Assembly (NCBI GenBank): GCA_030028905.1
Contig: JALDYZ010000001.1
Span: 558,001-622,000, forward strand
Length of the DNA: 64,000 bases
From: Ferirhizobium litorale
GTDB lineage: Bacteria; Pseudomonadota; Alphaproteobacteria; Rhizobiales; Rhizobiaceae
Direction of reading: 5' to 3'
A model generated the notes under the pieces. The model did not search any database, had not been told where the DNA came from, and worked only from the letters and a program-made list of their open reading frames with translations. Position 1 is the first letter of the stretch. Every line of letters begins with the position of its first letter. Shown here piece by piece: positions 26,966-35,859 of this stretch. The position numbers and the translations under genes are program-made.

Positions 26966-28684
26966 ATGGACGCGAAAACCAGTTCCCCAAACAACAAGGG
27001 CATGCCGTCGGCGGCAACGAAATATACCGCCTACCCGACCGTCAATCTCCCGGATCGCACCTGGCCCTCCAAGACCATCACCAAGGCACCGATCTGGTGT
27101 TCCGTCGACCTTCGCGACGGCAACCAGTCGCTGGTCGATCCGATGGGCCATGATCGCAAGGCGCGCATGTTCCACCTGCTGCTCGAGATGGGCTTCAAGG
27201 AAATCGAGATCGGTTTTCCGTCCGCTTCGCAGACCGACTTCGATTTCGCCCGCTGGTGCGTCGAGGAAGGCAACGTGCCGGAAGATGTGTCGTTGCAGGT
27301 CTTGGTCCAGTGCCGGCCCGAGCTCATCACCCGCACCTTCGAGGCGCTGGAAGGCGCCCATAGACCGATCGTGCATTTCTACAATTCGACCAGCGAACTG
27401 CAGCGTCGCGTCGTGTTTGGCAAGGACGTGCCGGGCATCAAGCAGATCGCGACCGATGCGGCCAAGATGATCACCGACATGGCCGCCAAGGCTGGAGGCG
27501 GCTTCCGCTTCGAGTATTCGCCGGAGAGCTTTACCGGCACGGAACTGGAAGTGGCGTTGGAGATCTGCAATGCCGTGACCGAGATCGTCAAGCCGACCGC
27601 CGACAACAAGCTGATCCTCAACCTGCCCTCGACCGTGGAGATGGCGACGCCCAACATCTATGCCGACCAGATCGAGTGGATGTGCCGCAACCTCGACAAC
27701 CGCGAGAACCTGATCATCTCCCTGCATCCGCACAACGACCGTGGCACCGGGATTGCCGCGACCGAGCTCGGACTGATGGCCGGCGCCGACCGCGTCGAAG
27801 GCACGCTGTTCGGCAATGGCGAGCGCACTGGCAACGTCGACGTGGTAACGCTGGCGCTGAACATGTTCACGCAAGGCGTTGATCCGGAACTGGATTGCTC
27901 GGATATCGAACGGGTCAAGGCGGTCTACGAATACTCCAACCAGATGACCATTCCGGAACGCCACCCCTATGTCGGCGAACTGGTCTATACCGCCTTCTCC
28001 GGCTCGCACCAGGACGCGATCAACAAGGGCATGAAGGCGATCAAGGTGGCCAACAAGCCCCAGTGGGAGGTGCCTTACCTGCCGATCGACCCGCGTGACG
28101 TCGGGCGCAGCTACGAGGCGATCATCCGCATCAACTCGCAGTCGGGCAAGGGTGGCATCGCCTACATCCTGCAGGAGGACTATGGCATCAACCTGCCGCG
28201 CAACCTGCAGGTCGAGTTCCGCGAGGAGATCCAGCGGATTACCGACGAGGAAGGCAAGGAGCTTCCCTCCAAGCGGATTCACGAGCGCTTCATCGAGCGC
28301 TATGTGGACCAGCCCGGCGCGCGCATCAAGTTCGTCGACCACCACACCTATCCGGTCGGCGATGCCAAGGGCATACGCATCGTTGCCGCTGAAATCACCG
28401 ACAATGGCGAGACGAAGCGGATCGAGGGCAGGGGTACCGGCCCGATCGACGGCTTCATCAACGCGCTGTCGATCTACCTCGGCATCGACATGTCGGTGAA
28501 TGACTATTCCGAGCACTCGCTCCAGCACGGTTCGAACGCGGCGGCCATCGCCTATGTCGAGATGGAGCACCAGGGCGGCAAGTTGTTCGGCGCCGGGATC
28601 AGCACCAACATCGTCGGCGCATCGCTCGAGGCGGTCGTCTCGGCGGCCAACCGCATTCTTGAGGAGCGGGCCGCCAAGGCGTAG
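26966..28684 (+). CDS. leuA: 2-isopropylmalate synthase
   Basis: A 572-residue enzyme that condenses acetyl-CoA with 2-oxoisovalerate, the first committed step of leucine synthesis. It is the long (type 2, TIGR00970-like) form. The DLRDGNQSL catalytic start is at residues about 48-56, HPHNDRG metal ligands follow, and a C-terminal regulatory domain (about 430-572) gives leucine feedback. The ATG at 26966 follows GGAAGAGAAG. A Leu-rich leader ORF lies upstream. Confidence 0.96.
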   Translation: MDAKTSSPNNKGMPSAATKYTAYPTVNLPDRTWPSKTITKAPIWCSVDLRDGNQSLVDPMGHDRKARMFHLLLEMGFKEIEIGFPSASQTDFDFARWCVEEGNVPEDVSLQVLVQCRPELITRTFEALEGAHRPIVHFYNSTSELQRRVVFGKDVPGIKQIATDAAKMITDMAAKAGGGFRFEYSPESFTGTELEVALEICNAVTEIVKPTADNKLILNLPSTVEMATPNIYADQIEWMCRNLDNRENLIISLHPHNDRGTGIAATELGLMAGADRVEGTLFGNGERTGNVDVVTLALNMFTQGVDPELDCSDIERVKAVYEYSNQMTIPERHPYVGELVYTAFSGSHQDAINKGMKAIKVANKPQWEVPYLPIDPRDVGRSYEAIIRINSQSGKGGIAYILQEDYGINLPRNLQVEFREEIQRITDEEGKELPSKRIHERFIERYVDQPGARIKFVDHHTYPVGDAKGIRIVAAEITDNGETKRIEGRGTGPIDGFINALSIYLGIDMSVNDYSEHSLQHGSNAAAIAYVEMEHQGGKLFGAGISTNIVGASLEAVVSAANRILEERAAKA

Positions 28685-28717
28685 GTGCAACGGTCAACGC
28701 TGAAAAATGTAGAGAAT

Positions 28718-28756
28718 CCGGAGCACCGGGCGTCGCAGGATGCACGGTGCTTCCGG
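28718..28756 (+). terminator. Possible terminator hairpin after leuA
   Basis: An 11-bp stem with one bulge (arms 28718-28728 and 28745-28756) and a 16-nt loop begins 33 nt after the leuA stop. The following sequence is only moderately T-rich, so it may be a stability hairpin instead. Confidence 0.5.
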
Positions 28757-28863
28757 CCGTCTTCACATTTTGATTCAACGTGAATACGGCCTGATTCATG
28801 AATGTCATCTATATTATTGGAAATATTGCTTTTTCTGGTGGTGGTGAGGTGGCGGAAAACTTC

Positions 28864-29703
28864 TCAAATGTCCGCTGATGCCTGGCGGGCGAGGCCTGGA
28901 AGGTTGGCCTCGGCGGAAGGGCCGACCAGCACGTAGTAGGCCTGGCTGCCATGCCATGTCACCATGCCGAGGTCGTCGCGGATGACCTCTTCGAACCTGT
29001 CGCTTTCCTGCGCGGAGGGAGCAGCGTCCCTCTGGAAGCAGATCGCCACGATATCGCCGTCCATGCTCTTGTAGATCAACTGGCCGACCGGCTTGCCACC
29101 CGCCACCAGCAGGCGGGCACCCTGGAACTCCAGGCCGCTGGCGGAGAGATCGGGAAGCTTGAAGCCGACGCCGACGCTATTGGTCAGCCACTTGACGATA
29201 TGGTCGGCCTCGGAGGCGGGCACTTCGACGAGATGCCGCTGCTGGCGGGCATAAACACGATGATAGGCGGCAATCTCGTCCAGCCAGGTGCTGCCATGCG
29301 GGTCCGCTTCTAGGGGCGGCGGTGGTGCGGCGGGATTGATGCCGATCAGGTAGCCGATGCCGCCGCCGAGGAAGAAAAGCAGGATCGATGCCGCCAGTGC
29401 CTGTTTCCCGGTTGGGACCAGGTCGATCTTCGGCGGGCTGAACCTGGCAAGGCGGGACGGCTCTTTCGGAGGCTGTGCGTTCCTGATCGAACGAACAAGC
29501 GCCAGCGGCACCGGTTCCTTCAGCATGTCGTTGAAGGCTTTCCTTCCTACGTCCGAGCCATGTTTCAGCCTCTCGTAGAGGGCCCGCGCATCGTCGTCGG
29601 TGGCGATCAGCCGCTCAAGCTCCTCCCTTTCCTTGTCGTCGATTTCGCGATCAAGGAGAGCCGAGAGCCTGACATCGAGCGGGTGGTTGCGGAGATCTTC
29701 CAT
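28864..29703 (-). CDS. Anti-sigma factor (membrane-bound)
   Basis: A 279-residue protein. The N-terminal about 90 residues have an anti-sigma pattern (LSALLDREIDDKEREELERLIATD), one transmembrane helix lies at about 101-122, and about 150 residues follow in the periplasm. It starts 2 nt after the stop of the ECF sigma gene, the typical sigma/anti-sigma order. The N-terminal helix bundle would bind the sigma factor and release it after a membrane or periplasmic signal. The signal is unknown. Confidence 0.85.
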   Translation of the reverse strand: MEDLRNHPLDVRLSALLDREIDDKEREELERLIATDDDARALYERLKHGSDVGRKAFNDMLKEPVPLALVRSIRNAQPPKEPSRLARFSPPKIDLVPTGKQALAASILLFFLGGGIGYLIGINPAAPPPPLEADPHGSTWLDEIAAYHRVYARQQRHLVEVPASEADHIVKWLTNSVGVGFKLPDLSASGLEFQGARLLVAGGKPVGQLIYKSMDGDIVAICFQRDAAPSAQESDRFEEVIRDDLGMVTWHGSQAYYVLVGPSAEANLPGLARQASADI

Positions 29704-29705
29704 GA

Positions 29706-30230
29706 TCAGGCCTTGCGCCCCCCATCCTTTGTGACCATTGCCGCGAGGCGCAACCGGGCGGTCGACAGCCTTGACATGACGGTACCGATCGGAATTCCAA
29801 GGATGTCGGCGGTTTCCTTGTAACTGTGACCTTCGATGCTGACGAGAACGAACACGCTGGAGAGGCCCTCGGGCATGGACATGATCATGCTGTTCATCTG
29901 CTGTGCATAGACCGACGATTCGGCAGCGGCATCGATCGAGAGTTCACTGTGATCGGCGGCATCAACAGTGCCTGAACCGACGCGAACGCGGCGCTTGCGT
30001 ACCTCGTCGACCCAGAGGTTGCGGAGCATGGCGTAGATCCAGCTTTCGAGACGCCCCTTGCCATCCCACAGGTGGCTCTTGGCAATGGCCCGTTCGCAGG
30101 TTTCCTGCACCAGGTCGTCGGCGTCTCCGGCGTTGCGGGTAAGGGTCAATGCAAATCGCCGCATCTTCGGCAGCAGGCCGACCAGATCGCGCCGGATGTC
30201 TTGGGGTGCCGCCGGTTGCCGCATTGCCAT
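29706..30230 (-). CDS. ECF (sigma-70 group IV) RNA polymerase sigma factor
   Basis: A 174-residue protein. Region 2 (residues about 20-88) includes DADDLVQETCERA and WIYAMLRNLWVDEVRKR; region 4 (about 110-165) includes MPEGLSSVFVLVSIEGHSYKETADILGIP. It is followed directly by its anti-sigma gene. There is no phyR or nepR nearby, so this is not the general-stress EcfG locus. The start at 30230 lacks a strong Shine-Dalgarno; an ATG two codons later is possible. Confidence 0.92.
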   Translation of the reverse strand: MAMRQPAAPQDIRRDLVGLLPKMRRFALTLTRNAGDADDLVQETCERAIAKSHLWDGKGRLESWIYAMLRNLWVDEVRKRRVRVGSGTVDAADHSELSIDAAAESSVYAQQMNSMIMSMPEGLSSVFVLVSIEGHSYKETADILGIPIGTVMSRLSTARLRLAAMVTKDGGRKA

Positions 30231-30422
30231 TCCAGGAGGAAGAGTTCCAGTTCACGTTGTCGCGCGGGGCTGATGATGTCGTCCCACACCTGGATTGATA
30301 TGAAACAATTGCTCATGGATCTGCAAGCGCGCCGGATTTCAACGGGCGCTCCAACAGCGACCGTCGCCCGCATTTCGACCGGTTACCCACAGCTTTGCCA
30401 CTGCGTGATATTTCCGCCCTGC

Positions 30423-31016
30423 TCAATAGGCGCTGTAGCCGTTCAGGGCTTGCAGCAAGGCGCGGTATGCCCAGGTGTCTTCTCCGCCACGGTCGCGTAT
30501 CTCGACGAGCTGGACGCGCGCGCCTTCCCTGTCTCCCTGCTGCAGCAAGGCCTCGCCCATGTAGGAGCGGGCCAGGATATAATCGGGATCGATTTTCAAC
30601 GCCTCGCGATAGTATTCCATGCCCACATCCATGCGGCCGGCCTTGCGATTGGCAAAACCGAGATAGTTCAGGATGCGGGGATCTTTTTGGTTTCTGGCGA
30701 GTTGAAGTAACTCGATAGCTTTCTGATACTGGCCGTCATAAGCGAGTTCGCGTGCCGCGTCGTACAGTTCATCATCGTTGAAACTGTTCTTTTGTGCTCT
30801 TACGCACATCTTCTTTTCCGTGCTCCAGATCTTGCCGTCCTTGCATTTGGTGGTCGTTTGGGTTTTGACTGGTGGATCGGAGGAGCCGCCGGACCCGTTG
30901 GATCCGCCAGACCCGCCGTCGCCTGCCGCAAGAACAACAATGGGGGAAGCCAACGACGCTGCAACGAATGCCGCAACGCCGCAGAACAGGCCAAGGGCAG
31001 GGGTTGAGTTCGACAT
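30423..31016 (-). CDS. Exported TPR-repeat protein
   Basis: A 197-residue protein with an N-terminal hydrophobic segment (about 8-31), then a Gly/Ser-rich linker (about 32-47), a short Cys-containing region (KCKDGKIW...MCV) and three TPR-like repeats (about 78-185: DELYDAARELAYDGQYQKAIEL, NYLGFANRKAGRMDVG, ARSYMGEALLQQGD, the first interrupted here). It is probably periplasmic and mediates protein contacts. It lies upstream of the sigma gene on the same strand, 192 bp away, and may be part of the same response. Confidence 0.75.
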   Translation of the reverse strand: MSNSTPALGLFCGVAAFVAASLASPIVVLAAGDGGSGGSNGSGGSSDPPVKTQTTTKCKDGKIWSTEKKMCVRAQKNSFNDDELYDAARELAYDGQYQKAIELLQLARNQKDPRILNYLGFANRKAGRMDVGMEYYREALKIDPDYILARSYMGEALLQQGDREGARVQLVEIRDRGGEDTWAYRALLQALNGYSAY

Positions 31017-31224
31017 TTTTCGGAACCCTCCAGTTGCGCATAGGATCAAAACATAATGGACCCGCAGCAGAAACAACAGCGGGCATGCAAGGGGAACGAA
31101 TAAAATGGGGGATTTATTCTGGATGGGAAATTTATTTGACGAAAGGAGGAGCGGTCACTCATTGACCGGCCGACCGATATCATTGTTCAATTGTTCAAAC
31201 AAAAAATAGTGGGGAGCGAGAGCC

Positions 31225-31920
31225 ATGGAAAAGTTAGTTTCCGGGGCAATGGCAACCCGCCATGCGCTGGTATCGGCGGCGTTGCGCCTTTTCGGGGAAC
31301 ATGGATACGATTCGGTTTCGACGCGGCAGATTGCCGACGTTGCGGATGCCAATATCGGTAGCATCGCCTATCACTTCGGTGGCAAGCCGGGCTTGAGGAC
31401 CGCCTGCGCGCAGTATGTCGTTGGGGCAATTACCGAGGCTCTGGCGCCGGATTTTCCGGAGACGCTGCCGGCCGACCTTCCGCCCGAGGAAGCATCCCGG
31501 ATGTTCATCGGTATGCTGACGACCTTCGTCACCCATGCGGCCGAGCAAGCCGATGCGGACGAGATCTTCACCTTCATCATGCGGGAAATGGTTCGCCCCG
31601 GGGAGGTGGTGCAGCACCTCTGCCGGGAGACGATCGGACCGGTGCATGACCGGCTGTGCGAATTGTTCGCGATCGCCACCGGACGATCGATCGCGTCCGA
31701 CAACGTTTCCGTCATCGTCTTCAGCATGATGGGACAGGCGATGTACTTCCGGATGAGCAAGCCGGTCATCACCCAGAAGATGCAATGGGACGATATCGGC
31801 CCGCAGGAGGCGGAAGCGATCGTCGAGGTGCTGAAGGTCAACCTGCAGGCGTTGCTGGACTATTACCGCAAGTCGGCGGGCGAGATCTCGGAGACGAGAC
31901 GCATCGTCGCCGGGTTGTAG
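31225..31920 (+). CDS. TetR-family regulator (CecR/YbiH-like)
   Basis: A 231-residue regulator. The N-terminal helix-turn-helix is VSTRQIADVADANIGSIAYHF (residues about 32-52); the C-terminal domain matches the CecR/DUF1956 type (FIMREMVRPGEV). Upstream, an exact tandem repeat of TTGTTCAA (about 31182-31198) could be an operator. Its 3' end overlaps the convergent metallophosphoesterase gene by 58 bp. No efflux operon is adjacent, so its target is unknown. Confidence 0.85.
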   Translation: MEKLVSGAMATRHALVSAALRLFGEHGYDSVSTRQIADVADANIGSIAYHFGGKPGLRTACAQYVVGAITEALAPDFPETLPADLPPEEASRMFIGMLTTFVTHAAEQADADEIFTFIMREMVRPGEVVQHLCRETIGPVHDRLCELFAIATGRSIASDNVSVIVFSMMGQAMYFRMSKPVITQKMQWDDIGPQEAEAIVEVLKVNLQALLDYYRKSAGEISETRRIVAGL

Positions 31921-32819
31921 AACGACCGGCTCATCTCGGGCGCAAAGTGGTTGCCTTCCGGCGAAAGGGAGTGGCGCTCGAGCGTCATCTTCCAGGCGCC
32001 GGGGGCGCCGTCTATGGTGAACAGGTTGTAGGCCGCGCGCGGCTTGCGGCCACCCGCTCCCTGCGAGGCTGAAGCTATGCCGACCACCGGCACGGGGGTG
32101 GTGTGTTCATTCAGCCAATAGATGGTGTTGAGGTGCGTGTGACCGTGCAACACCAGTTCGGCGCCCCCCGCCGAGATGGCTGCGGCAAATCGACGAATGC
32201 CGATCATCCGCTTGTGCATCGCCGTGGCGCCATGGATCGGCGGGTGATGGATCAAGACCACCCGGAACAGCCCCGCCTCGCCGGCGGCCTTCAGCAGGTT
32301 TGCGGTATCGCGTGCCTGACGCGGGCTGAAATAGCCGCTTGCCGAAAAAGGGGGCGTCGCAACCGATGTGGAGCAGCCGATGAGCGCCACCCGATCTCGT
32401 ACCCTCATATAAGGAAACACATGCCGACCCCGTGGCCATTCGGCTGGGGCGTCGTCGCCGCGCACATACGGGTACCACGCCTGCATCGCCTTTTCGTAGG
32501 CGCCGCGGACATAGGCATCGTGGTTGCCGGGTACGACCGATGTGTTTGCGGGGTCGCCGATCTCGCGCAGCCATTCCGCCGCCGTGCGGATTTCGATGCC
32601 GGTGGCTAGGTTTACCAAGTCGCCGGTAATCGCCAGATGGTCAGGCTCGTGCTTGCCGAGATCCGCCAGCAGCATTTCCAGTGCATTGGAGAAAAGATGC
32701 TTGCGCCTGTTCCGGTGCCAGTTCACAAATCCGGTGATGCGTTTCGTTGCCAGCTCGCGCAGCGTCAGTTCCGGCAACGGGCCGAGATGGACGTCCGAAA
32801 TATGGGCGAGCTTGAACAT
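31863..32819 (-). CDS. Metallophosphoesterase (calcineurin-like)
   Basis: A 318-residue protein with the full set of metallophosphoesterase motifs: DVHLG near the N-terminus, GDLVN, GNHD, and a late GHTH. It probably binds two metals and cleaves a phosphomonoester or diester; the substrate is not predictable. No Shine-Dalgarno precedes the ATG at 32819, but TTGCTC-N17-TATGTG places a transcript start at this codon. Its 3' end overlaps tetR convergently. Confidence 0.88.
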   Translation of the reverse strand: MFKLAHISDVHLGPLPELTLRELATKRITGFVNWHRNRRKHLFSNALEMLLADLGKHEPDHLAITGDLVNLATGIEIRTAAEWLREIGDPANTSVVPGNHDAYVRGAYEKAMQAWYPYVRGDDAPAEWPRGRHVFPYMRVRDRVALIGCSTSVATPPFSASGYFSPRQARDTANLLKAAGEAGLFRVVLIHHPPIHGATAMHKRMIGIRRFAAAISAGGAELVLHGHTHLNTIYWLNEHTTPVPVVGIASASQGAGGRKPRAAYNLFTIDGAPGAWKMTLERHSLSPEGNHFAPEMSRSFYNPATMRLVSEISPADLR

Positions 32820-32859
32820 GCGCCACACATAAAGATGCGATCAGGCTGGAGCAAGCGAA

Positions 32860-33348
32860 ATGAACAAGGATCGTCCGCCGGAACTGCGGAGCCTCAGGGC
32901 ACGGATCCTCACTCGACTGGTGCACGGATACTTCTCGCTCTCCCGCGGCATGACCGTCGGCGTGCGCGCCGCCTGCTTCGACGACCGGGGCCGAATCTTC
33001 CTGGTTCGGCATGGCTATGTGCCCGGCTGGTACATGCCGGGCGGCGGGGTCGAGCGGTTCGAGACGGCCGAACAGGCGCTTGAGAAGGAACTCAAGGAAG
33101 AGGGCAACCTGGAGATCACGGGCCGCCCGCAGCTCTTTCACGTCTACTACAACCGCAAGGTCAGCAAGCGCGATCACGTGCTGTTCTACAAGGTGGCGGT
33201 TCACCAGACGGCACCGCGGCTGCCCGACCGCGAGATCGTCGAATCCGGCTTCTTCGACCCCGACAGGCTGCCGCCCGGAACGACGGCGGCGACGAGGCGC
33301 CGACTGGACGAATTGCGGGGCACCGCCGAGCCGGATGCCTATTGGTAA
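32860..33348 (+). CDS. NUDIX hydrolase
   Basis: A 162-residue NUDIX protein. The box runs from GGGVERFE to KELKEEGNLEI (residues about 61-83): the glycine, glutamates and spacing fit, but a lysine replaces the conserved arginine of the REUXEE core. A C-terminal DPDRLPPGTT segment is present. The substrate cannot be inferred. GGAG lies upstream. It is divergent from the metallophosphoesterase, 40 bp apart. Confidence 0.85.
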   Translation: MNKDRPPELRSLRARILTRLVHGYFSLSRGMTVGVRAACFDDRGRIFLVRHGYVPGWYMPGGGVERFETAEQALEKELKEEGNLEITGRPQLFHVYYNRKVSKRDHVLFYKVAVHQTAPRLPDREIVESGFFDPDRLPPGTTAATRRRLDELRGTAEPDAYW

Positions 33349-33357
33349 CCGTTTTCG

Positions 33358-34347
33358 TCAGTTGCCGCGGACGAGCCTTTCGCGGCCGTGAGGGCCCATG
33401 AAGTCGAGTTCCGGTCCCACCGGTACGATGCCGGTCGGATTGATCATCAGGTGGCTGCGGTAGTAGTGGTCCTTGATGTGCCTGAGGTTGACCGTGTCGG
33501 CGACACCCGGCGTCTGGTAGAGATCACGGACATAGGCCGACAGGTTCGGATAGTCGGCAATCCGGCGGATGTTGCACTTGAAGTGCCCGACATAGACCGC
33601 GTCGAACCGCACGAGCGTGGTGAAAAGGCGCCAGTCGGCTTCGGTTTGCCGGTCGCCGAACAGGTAACGCCGATCCTCAAGTCGCAGTTCCAGTTCATCC
33701 AGCATGTCGAAGAGATTGCCGACGCTTTCTGCGTAGGCATCCTGGCTGGTCGCAAAGCCGGCCTTGTAGACGCCATTGTTGACCGCATCGTAAATTCGGG
33801 CGTTCAGTTCGTCGATCTCCGCGCGCCGTTCCTCCGGATAGAAATCCCGGGTATCGCCGGTCAGCCCGTTGAAGGCGCTGTTGAACATGCGGATGATCTC
33901 GGAGGACTCGTTGGAGACGATCGTGGCCTGCTTGCGATCCCACAAAGTCGGCACCGTCACCCGGCCGGTGTAGTTCGGGTCTGCCCTGTGATAGACCTGC
34001 CAGAGCGCATCCGAACCGAAGAGGTGATCGCGGGTGGCGCCATCGCGCTCGTGGAACTCCCAACCGTTCGACAGCATCAGCGGATCGACCACCGAAATCG
34101 AGATCAGTTCCTCCAGCTTCTTCAGCTTGCGGAAGATCAGCGTACGATGCGCCCAGGGGCAGGCAAGGGAAACATAAAGGTGGTAGCGGCCGGCTTCGGC
34201 GGCAAATCCGCCGTGGCCCGACGGTCCGGCAGACCCGTCCGCGGTGATCCAGTTGCGAAACCGGGATTGCGGGCGATTGAAACGTCCCTCGTTTTCTTTC
34301 GTCTCGTACCAGACGTCCTTCCAGGCGCCTTCAACCAACATGCCCAT
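33358..34347 (-). CDS. Glutathionyl-hydroquinone reductase (GST superfamily, YqjG/Xi class)
   Basis: A 329-residue cytosolic enzyme that removes glutathione from glutathionyl-hydroquinones. It has a thioredoxin fold with the catalytic cysteine in SLACPWAHRT, then NESSEIIRMFN and a C-terminal helical domain ending GIVPVGPELD. The ATG at 34347 has AAGGAGAG; a second ATG two codons later is possible. Confidence 0.93.
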   Translation of the reverse strand: MGMLVEGAWKDVWYETKENEGRFNRPQSRFRNWITADGSAGPSGHGGFAAEAGRYHLYVSLACPWAHRTLIFRKLKKLEELISISVVDPLMLSNGWEFHERDGATRDHLFGSDALWQVYHRADPNYTGRVTVPTLWDRKQATIVSNESSEIIRMFNSAFNGLTGDTRDFYPEERRAEIDELNARIYDAVNNGVYKAGFATSQDAYAESVGNLFDMLDELELRLEDRRYLFGDRQTEADWRLFTTLVRFDAVYVGHFKCNIRRIADYPNLSAYVRDLYQTPGVADTVNLRHIKDHYYRSHLMINPTGIVPVGPELDFMGPHGRERLVRGN

Positions 34348-34574
34348 GGACTCTCTCCTTGATCCTCTGTGCTCGTGCTCTGACCTCAAGATATGGATGC
34401 GGGCCGGGATGACGAGATAGCAAACAATGAACAGTGCGTTTTTTGCATTGGACGAATGGAAATTTTCCTGCTATCCGCTTTGGCGCAAGATCAGGAAACC
34501 TTATCGATGGCTGACATACGGAACCTGCGACGACGCTGATGCTCCCGAGCGCCCCAAGTGCGCATCGAGAACCC

Positions 34575-35114
34575 ATGTCAGCGTCTGTATCCGGTTTCTG
34601 TTCCCTCATGAAAAAGCACGATCTGGTCTACCTCACCGAGGACGCGTCGCACGACGTCGTCATTGAACTCATCAACGAAGAAGCATTTGGTCCCGGACGG
34701 CATACGCGCGCCGCAGCCCGCATTCGCGAGCAGGGCCCGCATGATCGATCTCTTTCCTTTGTCTGCGCCGACGATGGCGAGACGATCGCCTCGGTGCGCA
34801 TGACGCCGGTCAACGCCGGCGGCGTCAAGGGCCACCTGCTCGGACCGCTCGCGGTACGGCCGTCGCACAAGAACATGGGAATCGGCCGCGAGCTCGTTCG
34901 CATCGCAATAGACGCCGCCCGGCGCACGGGATCGGAAGCGGTGATTCTGGTCGGCGATCCACCCTACTACCAACCGCTCGGTTTCGAGAGGGTCGCCTAC
35001 AACGCGCTGGCATTCCCGGGTCCGGTGGATCCCGGCCGGGTTCTCGTCGTGCCCATGGCCGACGATATCCATTCGCGGTTGAAGGGCGACATCGCCTGGC
35101 GGCGGGAAGTCTGA
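34575..35114 (+). CDS. GNAT family N-acetyltransferase (YhbS-like)
   Basis: A 179-residue protein (start at 34575 with a weak GAGAA; an ATG at 34608 is equally possible). The acetyl-CoA signature is LAVRPSHKNMGIGRELV, followed by GDPPYYQPLGFERV, as in YhbS-type acetyltransferases. The substrate is unknown. The stop codon abuts the left arm of an inverted repeat element. Confidence 0.85.
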   Translation: MSASVSGFCSLMKKHDLVYLTEDASHDVVIELINEEAFGPGRHTRAAARIREQGPHDRSLSFVCADDGETIASVRMTPVNAGGVKGHLLGPLAVRPSHKNMGIGRELVRIAIDAARRTGSEAVILVGDPPYYQPLGFERVAYNALAFPGPVDPGRVLVVPMADDIHSRLKGDIAWRREV

Positions 35115-35115
35115 G

Positions 35116-35391
35116 CTAGAACAAAATGCGCACCGGTAGAACCATTCTGCCGGAAGGAATTTTTGTCAGGATCAAGGCCTTCGCCGAAGGCCATACCCGA
35201 AGGTACGGTCGAGGCGAGGGCTGCAGGTAGTGGCGAAAATTCATCCGGCCCTTGAGGGTTGGCCGAAACCGGCCGCCCGCTGCGTCGGGCGGACTTGACC
35301 GTAGTCGTGTTACGCTCTGCGCCGCCCTCCTTGCGGAGCGAGCCGGTTTAGGCCAACAGAAGTGGTTCTACCGGGACGCACTTTGCTCTAG
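35116..35391. repeat. MITE-like intergenic element with about 35-bp terminal inverted repeats
   Basis: The left arm (35116-35149) and the reverse complement of the right arm (35357-35391) match at 30 of 34 positions with one gap; both begin CTAGA and share CGGTAGAACCA. Between them lie further hairpins, such as GGCCTTCG/CGAAGGCC near 35180. There is no ORF. The element fills the gap between two convergent GNAT genes, and the right arm supplies the stop codon of the second gene. It resembles the small palindromic repeats common in Rhizobiales intergenic regions. Confidence 0.7.
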
Positions 35392-35804
35392 AGCCGCTTT
35401 TGCAGGAAGGTGCGGGTGCGCCCGACCGGAAAGTCCGCCAACTCCCCGAACGCAGAATAACCCTGGCGCTGGTAGACTCGCAGCGCCGCCGGGTTGAAGG
35501 TGTCGATCCAGGCCGCATGGCAACCGCGGGCCCTGGCCTCCGTTTCGGCTGCCTGCAGCATCCGGCTGGCAAGACCCTGGCCGCGCATGTCCTCCGGCAC
35601 CACCAGCCATTGGACGTAGAGCCAGCCCCAGGCGGTGTAGCCTGAGAGGCCGCCGGCGACCTTGCCCGCGCGATCGCGCACAATCACCGAGATGGCTCTG
35701 CGTTCCGCCGGCCCGACATCGCCTTCGTTGAAAGCGGCAAGCCTCCGGCCGATCGCCGCCAGGTCCTCGGGCGAAGGCTGTTCAATGATTTCCAGCTCTG
35801 TCAT
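35388..35804 (-). CDS. GNAT family N-acetyltransferase
   Basis: A 138-residue single-domain acetyltransferase. VVPEDMRGQGLASRML (residues about 74-89) is the acetyl-CoA loop, and NPAALRVYQRQGY the terminal motif. The start at 35804 lacks a clear Shine-Dalgarno. Its last codons lie in the right arm of the inverted repeat, so its exact C-terminus may have been set by insertion of the element. Confidence 0.85.
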   Translation of the reverse strand: MTELEIIEQPSPEDLAAIGRRLAAFNEGDVGPAERRAISVIVRDRAGKVAGGLSGYTAWGWLYVQWLVVPEDMRGQGLASRMLQAAETEARARGCHAAWIDTFNPAALRVYQRQGYSAFGELADFPVGRTRTFLQKRL

Positions 35805-35859
35805 CCGACATTTGCTCTCGAGGGTATTGCAAACGGATGCAAATGTCGGAATCGGACCA

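Noticed and set aside
26777..28690. 637-codon minus-strand ORF opposite leuA
   Set aside because: Shadow of leuA caused by high GC at third codon positions; no homology pattern or ribosome site.
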